From Verrucomicrobiota bacterium (GTDB taxonomy: Bacteria; Verrucomicrobiota; Verrucomicrobiia; Opitutales; Opitutaceae), in contig JAEZUE010000103.1 of NCBI GenBank assembly GCA_023443455.1, positions 92,970 through 156,969 of the forward strand: a stretch of 64,000 bases of DNA. The letters run 5' to 3'. Every line of letters begins with the position of its first letter. The first letter of the stretch is position 1. The position numbers and the translations under genes are program-made. Of this stretch, positions 1 through 7,063 are shown in pieces. The notes beneath the pieces are model-generated. The model was not told where the DNA came from, did not search any database, and was given only the letters and a program-made list of their open reading frames with translations.

Positions 1-1143
1 ATCCACTTCGCCCTGCGCGAACGCGCGACCGACATCCATATCGAGCCCCAGGAGGAGCAGACCCGGATCCGCTTCCGTATCGACGGTTTCATGCGCGAGG
101 TCCTCACCTTCGCCCCCGTCCTGCACAACGCCATCATCACCCGCATCAAGATCCTCGCCGACCTCGACATCTCGGAAAACCGCCTGCCCCAGGACGGCCG
201 CATCACCCTGCCGCTCGGCACCAACAAGGCCAACTTCCGCATCTCGACCATCCCCTCCCAATACGGCGAGAAGATCGTCGTGCGCGTCCTCAACATCACC
301 GGCAAGAAGGACGCGCTCACCCTCGACAAGATCCTGATGTCGCAGACGATGCTGCGCCCCTTCCGCCGGCTCATCCAAAGCCCCAACGGCATCATCTTCG
401 TCACCGGCCCCACCGGCTCCGGCAAGACGACCACCCTCTACGCCGTCCTGCAGGAACTCAACAGCGCCGGCGTCAACATCTCCACCATCGAGGACCCCAT
501 CGAGATCCAGCTCGCCGGCGTCAACCAGACCCAGGTCAAGTCCGAGATCGGCCTCGACTTCGCCTCGATGCTGCGCGCCCTCCTGCGGCAGGACCCCGAC
601 ATCATCCTCCTCGGCGAGATCCGCGATGCGGAGACGGCGAAGATCGCCACCGAGGCCGCCCTCACCGGCCATCTCGTCTTGGCCACCCTGCACACCAACT
701 CCGCCCCGCAGGCCGTGCTCCGCCTCATGGAAATGGGCGTGGCCCCCTTCATGGTCGCCCCCTCCGTCGTCGGCGTGCTCGCCCAGCGCCTCGCCGCCCG
801 CATCTGCGACAAGTGCAAGGAAGCCTATTTTCCCCCGCGCGACGTCCTGCTCCGCTACTTCGACGACGAAGGCCTGGCCGACGTGCCGTTCTACCGCGGG
901 CGCGGCTGCCCCTATTGCCGCGGCACCGGCTTCCGCGGCCGTGTCGCCTTCCACGAACTCGTGCTCGTGACCGAGGAAATCCGCAGCCACATCGCCAAAG
1001 GCGCGAGCGTCTCCGACATCGTGCGCGCCGCCCGCAAAGTCGGCTACCAGCCACTCCGCTACGACGGCCTGAAAAAAGTCCTGCTGGGCCTCACCACCAT
1101 CGAGCAGATCGAGGAAAACTCCTCGTTCGAATGGCAGAGCTGA
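1..1143 (+). CDS. GspE/PulE/PilB-family secretion or pilus ATPase, 5' end cut by window
   Basis: Hexameric cytoplasmic ATPase that powers type II secretion pseudopilus or type IV pilus assembly. The frame is open from base 1, so the gene starts upstream and the N-terminal domain is missing. Visible are the linker motif DIHIEPQ, the Walker A loop GPTGSGKTT (nt 406-432), the Walker B/Asp-box segment LLGEIRDAETA (near nt 610-640), and two CxxC pairs (CDKC near nt 808, CPYC near nt 907) that form the zinc-binding C-terminal knob typical of GspE and PilB. The stop is TGA at 1141. Sequence alone does not separate GspE from PilB; the GspA- and GspB-like genes at 18-20 kb make a secretion role reasonable. 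The family call is very secure. Confidence 0.95.
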   Translation: MHFALRERATDIHIEPQEEQTRIRFRIDGFMREVLTFAPVLHNAIITRIKILADLDISENRLPQDGRITLPLGTNKANFRISTIPSQYGEKIVVRVLNITGKKDALTLDKILMSQTMLRPFRRLIQSPNGIIFVTGPTGSGKTTTLYAVLQELNSAGVNISTIEDPIEIQLAGVNQTQVKSEIGLDFASMLRALLRQDPDIILLGEIRDAETAKIATEAALTGHLVLATLHTNSAPQAVLRLMEMGVAPFMVAPSVVGVLAQRLAARICDKCKEAYFPPRDVLLRYFDDEGLADVPFYRGRGCPYCRGTGFRGRVAFHELVLVTEEIRSHIAKGASVSDIVRAARKVGYQPLRYDGLKKVLLGLTTIEQIEENSSFEWQS

Positions 1144-1245
1144 GGTCCGCCGCCCGATCCCCGGATTGCCGTTTCATTCGCGACGCAACGGGCCGATTAG
1201 TAGCCGACATCCCCCGTTGCACCGAAACCCCGGTCCTCGCGCGCC

Positions 1246-1614
1246 ATGCCAGAATCAACGCCCCCTCCGCCCATCGAGCAGGCTGCCCTCGTGAACCTCC
1301 GCACCATCGGCGGCGGCGACAACGAATTCGTCGCCGAAATCGTGCAGATGTTTCGCGAAGACACTCCACCCAATCTCGACGAACTCGACCAGGCCGCCAC
1401 CAGCCTCGACCCCGTCCGCCTCGGCAAAGTCGCCCACGGACTCAAGGGGAGCGCCGGAAACTTCGGTGCCAAACATTTCCGCACGCTCACCGAACGCATC
1501 GAGGAGATCGCCCGCAGCGGCGACCTCGCCCCGGCCGCCGCCGCCATCGCGGATCTGCGGGCCGAATACGAACGCGTCATCGCCGCGCTCGACGCCGCCC
1601 TGCCCACCCTCTAG
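1246..1614 (+). CDS. Hpt (histidine phosphotransfer) domain protein
   Basis: Small single-domain protein of 122 residues, about the usual size of a stand-alone Hpt module. It carries the phospho-acceptor signature AHGLKGSAGNFGA, with His64 as the expected phosphorylated residue, inside a predicted four-helix bundle. Hpt proteins relay phosphate between a hybrid histidine kinase and a response regulator; no kinase or receiver gene lies beside it, so its partner is elsewhere. It follows the secretion-ATPase gene by about 100 bp on the same strand and could be cotranscribed. The Pro-rich N-terminus before the domain is short. A bidirectional-terminator palindrome lies 138 bp downstream. Confidence 0.9.
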   Translation: MPESTPPPPIEQAALVNLRTIGGGDNEFVAEIVQMFREDTPPNLDELDQAATSLDPVRLGKVAHGLKGSAGNFGAKHFRTLTERIEEIARSGDLAPAAAAIADLRAEYERVIAALDAALPTL

Positions 1615-1752
1615 GGCCCGGCGTTTCACACTTCGAACAACGGAAGCGACCCAGCGATCGAGCGGAACTCGCCAGAGTTGCGCCCTCCCACGCTCGGTCG
1701 GCGCCCGCCCCCACGAAGTGAAAGATGTGCGCTGAACCGGCGCCCGCCCCCC

Positions 1753-1800
1753 GCCCCGGGAAAAATAGCGTGACGGTCGTCACGCTATTTTTCCCGGGGC
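1753..1800. terminator. Near-perfect 48-bp palindrome, bidirectional terminator-like (copy 1)
   Basis: Two 22-bp arms (1753-1774 and 1779-1800) are exactly complementary around GGTC, with central core GTGACGGTCGTCAC. Inside each arm is an A5 tract that becomes T5 on the far side, so either strand would give a hairpin followed by a U-run. It lies between the Hpt gene and the beta-helix gene. Copies are at 6920 and 21694. The rest of the 1615-1942 gap shows no gene. Confidence 0.8.
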
Positions 1801-1942
1801 GGAGCCGGCGGGTGTCGCCGTTCGCAGCGGGGAATGGCCCGCAGACGGGTGACAACGGGAAGATCTCCGCTTCGACCTTCGGCCGTCGCACCGCCTCCTT
1901 CCGCGCTCGCCGCGCGACGCCCGCCCGCCCAACCTCCTGCGC

Positions 1943-2620
1943 GTGCAAGCCGCCGAACTCTTCGCCCTTCCTCCTTCGCTCGCCGCGTTCGCCCCGTTTT
2001 TCGCCGCTACCGCCCACCCCTGGGAATGGCTCGAGCAGATCGGCGCCGCACTCGCCGCCCAGGATTTCTCCGGCGGGCAAGCCCTGCCGCCCGGTATCCA
2101 CGCCGAGGGCCCAGTCTACATCCATCCGACCGCCCAGCTACCTTCCTACGCGACCCTCGTCGGCCCGATCTGGGTCGGCCCCGAGACCAAGCTCCTCCCC
2201 GGCTGCTACCTGCGCGGCAACGTCATCGTCGGCGCGAAGTGCACCGTCGGCCACAACGCCGAGATCAAAAATTCCCTGCTCATGGACGGCGTGCAGATCC
2301 CGCACCGCCCCTATGTCGGCGACTCGATCCTCGGCAACGGCGCCCACCTCGGCGCCGGCGCCGTTCTCTCCAACCTCCGCCTCGACCAGAAGGCGATCAC
2401 GGTGCGCGTGCCCGCGGGCAGCTTCGACACCGGTCTGCGCAAATTCGGCGCCCTGCTCGGCGACAGGGCCGAGGTCGGCTGCAACGCCGTGCTCCAGCCC
2501 GGCACCATCCTCGGCCCGCGCGCGCTCGTCATGCCCACCATGGCCTTCGCCGGCTTCCTGCCCGCCGGCCACATCGCCCGCGTGCGCGAACAGGTGTCAA
2601 CTTTCCCGCGACGGGATTGA
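1943..2620 (+). CDS. Left-handed beta-helix (hexapeptide-repeat) acyl/nucleotidyltransferase-like protein
   Basis: 225-residue protein with a GTG start. After an N-terminal helical segment of about 50 residues it shows imperfect hexapeptide repeats from YIHPTAQL through IWVGPETKL, NVIVGAKCTV and HNAEIKNS to LGAGAVLSN. This is the pattern of the left-handed parallel beta-helix in the C-terminal half of GlmU and related sugar-nucleotide enzymes. No N-terminal nucleotidyltransferase (GxGxRM) domain is present, so it resembles the acyltransferase half only. It may act on sugar nucleotides or envelope precursors, but the substrate cannot be read from the sequence. The next gene is convergent, 20 bp away. 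Confidence 0.75.
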   Translation: MQAAELFALPPSLAAFAPFFAATAHPWEWLEQIGAALAAQDFSGGQALPPGIHAEGPVYIHPTAQLPSYATLVGPIWVGPETKLLPGCYLRGNVIVGAKCTVGHNAEIKNSLLMDGVQIPHRPYVGDSILGNGAHLGAGAVLSNLRLDQKAITVRVPAGSFDTGLRKFGALLGDRAEVGCNAVLQPGTILGPRALVMPTMAFAGFLPAGHIARVREQVSTFPRRD

Positions 2621-2640
2621 CCCCCGCCCGCCGGTCGGGA

Positions 2641-3192
2641 TCAGGCCGCACCGGCCCAATCGCCGCGGCGCATCGCATACACGATGTGGTCCACAAAATG
2701 GTCGTAGAGCCATTCGGCGTTTCCGATCACACACTCGGCCGTGAAACCGAGGCGCTCGGGAATCGCCCGGCTGCGCGCGTTCCCGACCGCCACCCGGATC
2801 ACCACTTGCCGCAACCCGAGGCCGGCGAAGGCATGCTCGACCAATGCACGGCAGCTCCGGGTCATGAGCCCCCGTCCGACGGCATCACGGCTGAGCCAAT
2901 ACCCGATTTCAACCGAGCGGTCGGCCCACCGGATCGGTTTATAGCCCACGGTTCCCACCACCCTGCCCTCGAAAACCACGGTACAGCAGCTGCCCAACCC
3001 CTGCTCCTCCTGTGCGAGCACCGATCGGACAAAGTCCCGGGTCTGCGCGATCGTGGTGTTGGCATCCAGCCAAGGCAGCCACTCGCGCAGGTGTTCACGG
3101 TTCCGTTCGACCAGCGCGAACAGCGCTTCGGTGTCGGCTTCGCCGATCGCGCGAAGCTCCAGATCCCGGTCGAGTTGCAGTGGCAGAACCAT
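2641..3192 (-). CDS. GNAT-family N-acetyltransferase (RimJ/RimL-like)
   Basis: 183-residue protein built like RimJ/RimL/YdaF acetyltransferases. It has an N-terminal LELRAIGEADTEALF strand-helix, the WLPWLD segment common in ribosomal-protein acetyltransferases, EIGYWLSRDAVGRG leading into the acetyl-CoA pyrophosphate loop (RDAVGRGLMT), and the terminal NARSRAIPERLGF motif that binds CoA. It would transfer an acetyl group from acetyl-CoA to an amine, perhaps a protein N-terminus or an antibiotic; the substrate is unknown. The gene stands alone, ending 20 bp from the convergent beta-helix gene. Confidence 0.88.
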   Translation of the reverse strand: MVLPLQLDRDLELRAIGEADTEALFALVERNREHLREWLPWLDANTTIAQTRDFVRSVLAQEEQGLGSCCTVVFEGRVVGTVGYKPIRWADRSVEIGYWLSRDAVGRGLMTRSCRALVEHAFAGLGLRQVVIRVAVGNARSRAIPERLGFTAECVIGNAEWLYDHFVDHIVYAMRRGDWAGAA

Positions 3193-3281
3193 GGTCCGAA
3201 CGAGTCCCCGGTTTCATGCCCCGAGTGGGCGCGAAGCGTATCCTCCCGGAAAAAACACCCCGCACCAACGCCCGGCCGCGT

Positions 3282-3659
3282 TCACCGCTTCTCCGCCCAG
3301 GTTCCGTTCTCGTCCTGGACGAGAACCCCACGGGCACTGGCGGCGGCGATCTGTTTCGCACGGGCCTTGCCCACCGTCTCCGGTGTCGTCTCGCTGCGTT
3401 GCGCGATCGCCCGGTAGACCGCGGCACGGTCCGAATTCTCCGCGGCGACCAGCGCCTGCTCATCGGGCGTGGCTGGGCCGCGCACCTCGAGCAGTCCGGT
3501 ATTCGTCTCGCCCACGACCTGCCGTCGCCGCAGATCGTCGACCGCCGGCAGGCGTTGTTCGAGCCGCTGCTTCAAACCGGGCTCCTGCGCCGATGCCGCA
3601 GGGGCGGCGGCGCCATACAAGGCGATCGCGAGAAGGGAAATCAGAATACGGGTCTTCAT
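3282..3659 (-). CDS. ydbL: YdbL-family (DUF1318) periplasmic protein
   Basis: 125-residue secreted protein. Residues 1-25 form a signal peptide (hydrophobic core LISLLAIALYGAAA, cleavage after ASA). The mature part (LKQRLEQRLPAVDDLRRRQVVGETNTGLLEVRG, then DRAAVYRAIAQRSETTPETVGKARAKQIA) matches the YdbL/DUF1318 family. I start it at the ATG at 3659, giving a 4-base ATGA overlap with the upstream lipoprotein gene; longer in-frame readings lack the signal peptide. In E. coli ydbH-ynbE-ydbL form one operon, and YdbL is thought to assist the YdbH-YnbE envelope bridge. Same order and tight coupling here support the assignment. Confidence 0.85.
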   Translation of the reverse strand: MKTRILISLLAIALYGAAAPAASAQEPGLKQRLEQRLPAVDDLRRRQVVGETNTGLLEVRGPATPDEQALVAAENSDRAAVYRAIAQRSETTPETVGKARAKQIAAASARGVLVQDENGTWAEKR

Positions 3660-3853
3660 GGCTGGGCGGTCGGGGTTTCGAGGGTCGTGGACTTGCTGTC
3701 GAGGTCGCCGAAGAAATCCTCCAGCGCCTTCTCGACGCGCACGTTGACGTCGACGGTGATGTGGATCGGCTTCACCTCGACCGTCGTGTACACGCAGCCG
3801 GCGAAGCCGACGGAGCCGAGGACGAGGAGCGCCAGGGCGAGGGGTTTGTTCAT
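3656..3853 (-). CDS. ynbE: YnbE-like small outer-membrane lipoprotein
   Basis: 65-residue lipoprotein: signal MNKPLALALLVLGSV followed by a lipobox ending FAGC, with Cys20 as the lipidated residue. The short mature chain contains HITVDVNVRVEKALEDFFGDLD, a strand-plus-helix typical of YnbE. In E. coli YnbE multimerises as beta-strands that continue the YdbH groove to the outer membrane. Here the phrase DVNVRVEKALEDFF echoes the C-terminal DVNVNAPLEHFLNL of the neighbouring YdbH-like protein, which fits strand-to-strand stacking (inference). The stop overlaps the ydbL start by four bases, and ydbH ends 50 bp upstream. Confidence 0.85.
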   Translation of the reverse strand: MNKPLALALLVLGSVGFAGCVYTTVEVKPIHITVDVNVRVEKALEDFFGDLDSKSTTLETPTAQP

Positions 3854-3903
3854 GGTCGCGAGGTTGGTTGGTCGATGCGGACAGGACAACGGCGGATTCG
3901 GGT

Positions 3904-6744
3904 TCAACGTTTCCCGCCGAGGCCAAGGTTGAGAAAATGTTCGAGCGGCGCGTTCACGTTCACGTCGATGCTCACCGGCACGGCGAACTCGCCCCCGGCC
4001 GGCGCGCCGACCAGCCGCACCCGCATCGATTGGCCGACCGCATCCTCCGGATACAGATCGATCTGCAGGCGGTTGAAGACAAGGTGCTGGATCGACTGCT
4101 CCACTTGCAGCAGCGAGGCGTACTCGGGAGACCCGGGCCGGCGGTCGCGGGTCAGCAGGTGCAGTTCGCGGGTGAAATGCACCCGCCCGATCTCGCCCGG
4201 GCTGAGCCGCAGGAAGCCCGTGCCGAAACCCACCTTGCCGTCCTTCCACGTCAACGGCACCAGCCCGTCCACCACACCGCTGGCTTCGGCCGGCACGTCG
4301 TCGAAGAGCCGCAGCAGTTCCTCCAGTTTCGCTCCGCTGATACCCAGCTTCGTGGCGATCGCCGGCGCCGCCGGATCGAGCACGAAGGGCCCGCAGGCCA
4401 ACCGCCCCCCGAAGCCGAGACCTTCGAGCGCGGAAACCGCCAGACCCCCAGCCTGCGAATACGAGAAGACTGCCTGCAGGTTCGAGAACGGCATTCCACC
4501 CAGCACTCCGCTCTCGCACGTTAGCCGCTGACCGGTCGCCGTCGCCACGGGACCGAGCGAATCGAAGACGATCCGCCCCTTGATGCCGTCGACTGCCACC
4601 GTTCCGCCGGTGGTGCGCGCGCCAAAATCCTGGAGCAGCAGATCGGCCCCCAACGCCCACCTGCCGTCCGCGAACCGGCTGCGGCCGCTCACCGCCACAC
4701 CGCCGGAGAGCTCCCATCCGGCCAACTGCGGCCACCAACGCGCCCAGGGTTCGCGGCCGGCGAAGACCACGGGATCGAAGCCCCACGTGCCCTCGGCCGA
4801 AAAGCCCTCGCCCCAGTGCAGCGTCTGCTCGATCGTCGGCCGGATGGGCAGGTCCGCAACCGCGCAGGCCCCGCGCAAAGTGCCGCCCTCCAGTCCCGCG
4901 ACGAGCTCGAGCCGCAGGTCGGACGTCTTCACCCCGGACGACTCGAACACGGCCGCCGTCAACCCCACATCGATGCCTCCCGTCTCGTAGATTTCCGCCC
5001 CCCGCGAGCCCCACTTGAACTCGACCCCGCTGGCGGACCAACCGGAACCGCCGCGCACCACCGCCTCCCGCAACGCAACCTCGTAATCGCCGCTCCACAA
5101 CAGATCCCGGCCCATGCGCGCGCTCGGCAGCGTCCCCCAGCGCGCCACCGCGCGGTTCCAAAGCCGTGGCCAGCGGATCACCGCGACCGCCGCGGGCGCG
5201 ATCAGCGAGGTGTCTCCATGGCGCGCGATCACCTCGCGCGCGTCGAGCGAAGCCCGCCCGGAAATGTATTCACGATCAAGATCCAGCAGGATCTCGCCCC
5301 CCAGCACGGCCTCGACCCGCGTGCCCGCCGAAAACGCGGTGCGCCGCTGGCTCGGGATCGACACCTCGGCCCGCACCCCTTCGGCCCCGGCGTCGAGCAC
5401 GGCCTGCAGCGCCACCTTGCCCGCGACCTGCCCGGGAGCCACCCGCCAGTCCGAATGCTCCGCCGCGAGACAGGCGTTCAGGTCGAATCCCACCTGCGCG
5501 GTCGCCACCAGTCGCGGGTGACCGCCGACGAATCCGCCCGCCGTCGCCTCGAACGAGACCAGGCTCAGCCGACCCGCTCCGCCCAACTCCAAGGCCGGGG
5601 CGGCTAACGTGAGTTCGGCGCCGTTCCACCGCAGATGCACCTCGGCCGGGGCCGCCAACGTCCACCCGTGGGCGCCCGCTTCGACAAGTCGCAGCGTCGC
5701 CTCGCCGGTGGGCGCCCCTCCCCCGACCGGCCGCCGCAGCGACACCTCTCCAGCCCCCGCCAGCTCCAGGCCCGCCGCGGCGAAGCGGCCCTCGGAAAAC
5801 TGCATCCGCCATGAGTCCGGGTCGCCACCAATAACCGGTGACAGAACCGCGGCGTTCCGGTCCCCCGATTCCCAACGGGCCGAGTCGAACTTGCCCTCGA
5901 CCCGCCACGCCTCGGCCGTCTCCGCCCCCACCATCAACCGGCCCGCGCCCACCGACACCGCGACGCCGTCGGCGCGCCAGGCGCACGCCGGAAACTCGGA
6001 CTCCAGCCGGACCTTGCCCCATCGGCCTTCGGCGAACACCGCCCCACCGGAAAGAACCAGCTTCGCCGCATCGGCGAAGCGCACCGCCGCCACGGCCTCC
6101 GGCGCCACCCCCTCGAGCACCGCCGACCATTCGCGCGGCGCCGCCTCGACGCGGCGCACATCGACCTCGACGGCATCGCCGACCAGGTCGCCCCGCACCG
6201 ACACCCGCCCCGCCAAAGCCGTGCCGGTAACCACAAGTTCGGCACGCAGCTCCTCCACCCTCGAGTCGATGAAGCCCGAGAACGGCAGCTCGAGGCTGCG
6301 CCCGCCGTTGCGCAGCACCACCCTCGACCGCTCGATCTCGAGGCGACCGTACGGAAAACCGCCGCTGGAGGGCCGGAGCGCCTCGCGCAGCGCCGGCAGA
6401 CGCTGCAGATCGGCCCCGAGTTCCAGTCCCTCGAGGACCACGCGCGGCGAACCACGCCGCGCCAGGACTTCCCAGCCCAGTTCCGCCCGCGCCTGCTCGG
6501 CGTTGAGGGTCAGGCCCGGCAGTTCCAGCTTCACCGGTCCGACCACGGCCCGCTTCCACGTGAGTTCGCGCAGGTGGGTGGCATCGGTCTCGACCCCGAG
6601 CACCCGCAACTCCGCCAGCAACCGTCGCTCGACCCAATGGTTGAACGGAGGCAGCCAGCCCCCGGCCGCGAGGCCGCCGAGCCCGGCGGCCAGCAGCACG
6701 AGCAGCCCCAGGAGGCGCAGAAATGTTCGCCGTGTCTTTCTCAT
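3904..6744 (-). CDS. ydbH: YdbH-like AsmA-superfamily intermembrane bridge protein
   Basis: 946-residue protein with an N-terminal membrane anchor (residues about 7-30, RTFLRLLGLLVLLAAGLGGLAAGGWL after a basic start) and a long beta-rich periplasmic body, as in YdbH, TamB and YhdP, which form hydrophobic grooves for phospholipid movement between membranes. The C-terminus includes GVVDGLVPLTWKDGKVGFGTGFLRLSPGEIGRVHF, a segment characteristic of the YdbH family, and ends with a strand resembling part of YnbE. It is the first gene of the ydbH-ynbE-ydbL operon. The overall length is close to that of E. coli YdbH. The transport role is known for the family and inferred here. Confidence 0.85.
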   Translation of the reverse strand: MRKTRRTFLRLLGLLVLLAAGLGGLAAGGWLPPFNHWVERRLLAELRVLGVETDATHLRELTWKRAVVGPVKLELPGLTLNAEQARAELGWEVLARRGSPRVVLEGLELGADLQRLPALREALRPSSGGFPYGRLEIERSRVVLRNGGRSLELPFSGFIDSRVEELRAELVVTGTALAGRVSVRGDLVGDAVEVDVRRVEAAPREWSAVLEGVAPEAVAAVRFADAAKLVLSGGAVFAEGRWGKVRLESEFPACAWRADGVAVSVGAGRLMVGAETAEAWRVEGKFDSARWESGDRNAAVLSPVIGGDPDSWRMQFSEGRFAAAGLELAGAGEVSLRRPVGGGAPTGEATLRLVEAGAHGWTLAAPAEVHLRWNGAELTLAAPALELGGAGRLSLVSFEATAGGFVGGHPRLVATAQVGFDLNACLAAEHSDWRVAPGQVAGKVALQAVLDAGAEGVRAEVSIPSQRRTAFSAGTRVEAVLGGEILLDLDREYISGRASLDAREVIARHGDTSLIAPAAVAVIRWPRLWNRAVARWGTLPSARMGRDLLWSGDYEVALREAVVRGGSGWSASGVEFKWGSRGAEIYETGGIDVGLTAAVFESSGVKTSDLRLELVAGLEGGTLRGACAVADLPIRPTIEQTLHWGEGFSAEGTWGFDPVVFAGREPWARWWPQLAGWELSGGVAVSGRSRFADGRWALGADLLLQDFGARTTGGTVAVDGIKGRIVFDSLGPVATATGQRLTCESGVLGGMPFSNLQAVFSYSQAGGLAVSALEGLGFGGRLACGPFVLDPAAPAIATKLGISGAKLEELLRLFDDVPAEASGVVDGLVPLTWKDGKVGFGTGFLRLSPGEIGRVHFTRELHLLTRDRRPGSPEYASLLQVEQSIQHLVFNRLQIDLYPEDAVGQSMRVRLVGAPAGGEFAVPVSIDVNVNAPLEHFLNLGLGGKR

Positions 6745-6919
6745 CCGCAGTCGGGCGGATCGAACCGACCTCCCCCGCCCGATGCGAGTGCAAAGACCGG
6801 CGGAAAACGCCCCCGGCGACTCTTACGATTCCTTTGCGCGCGCCCCTCATCTCTCCCCGAGGCGAGCGCTCGCAACCAAACCGCCAGCCCCTACCACGAC
6901 CCGCCGCCCGATCCCCCTC

Positions 6920-6999
<80 letters not shown>

Positions 7000-7063
7000 G
7001 GCCACGGCCCGGCCCTGCCTCGGGCCGGCCGATGCGAGGGCGGAAGATTCCGGAAATCGTGCT

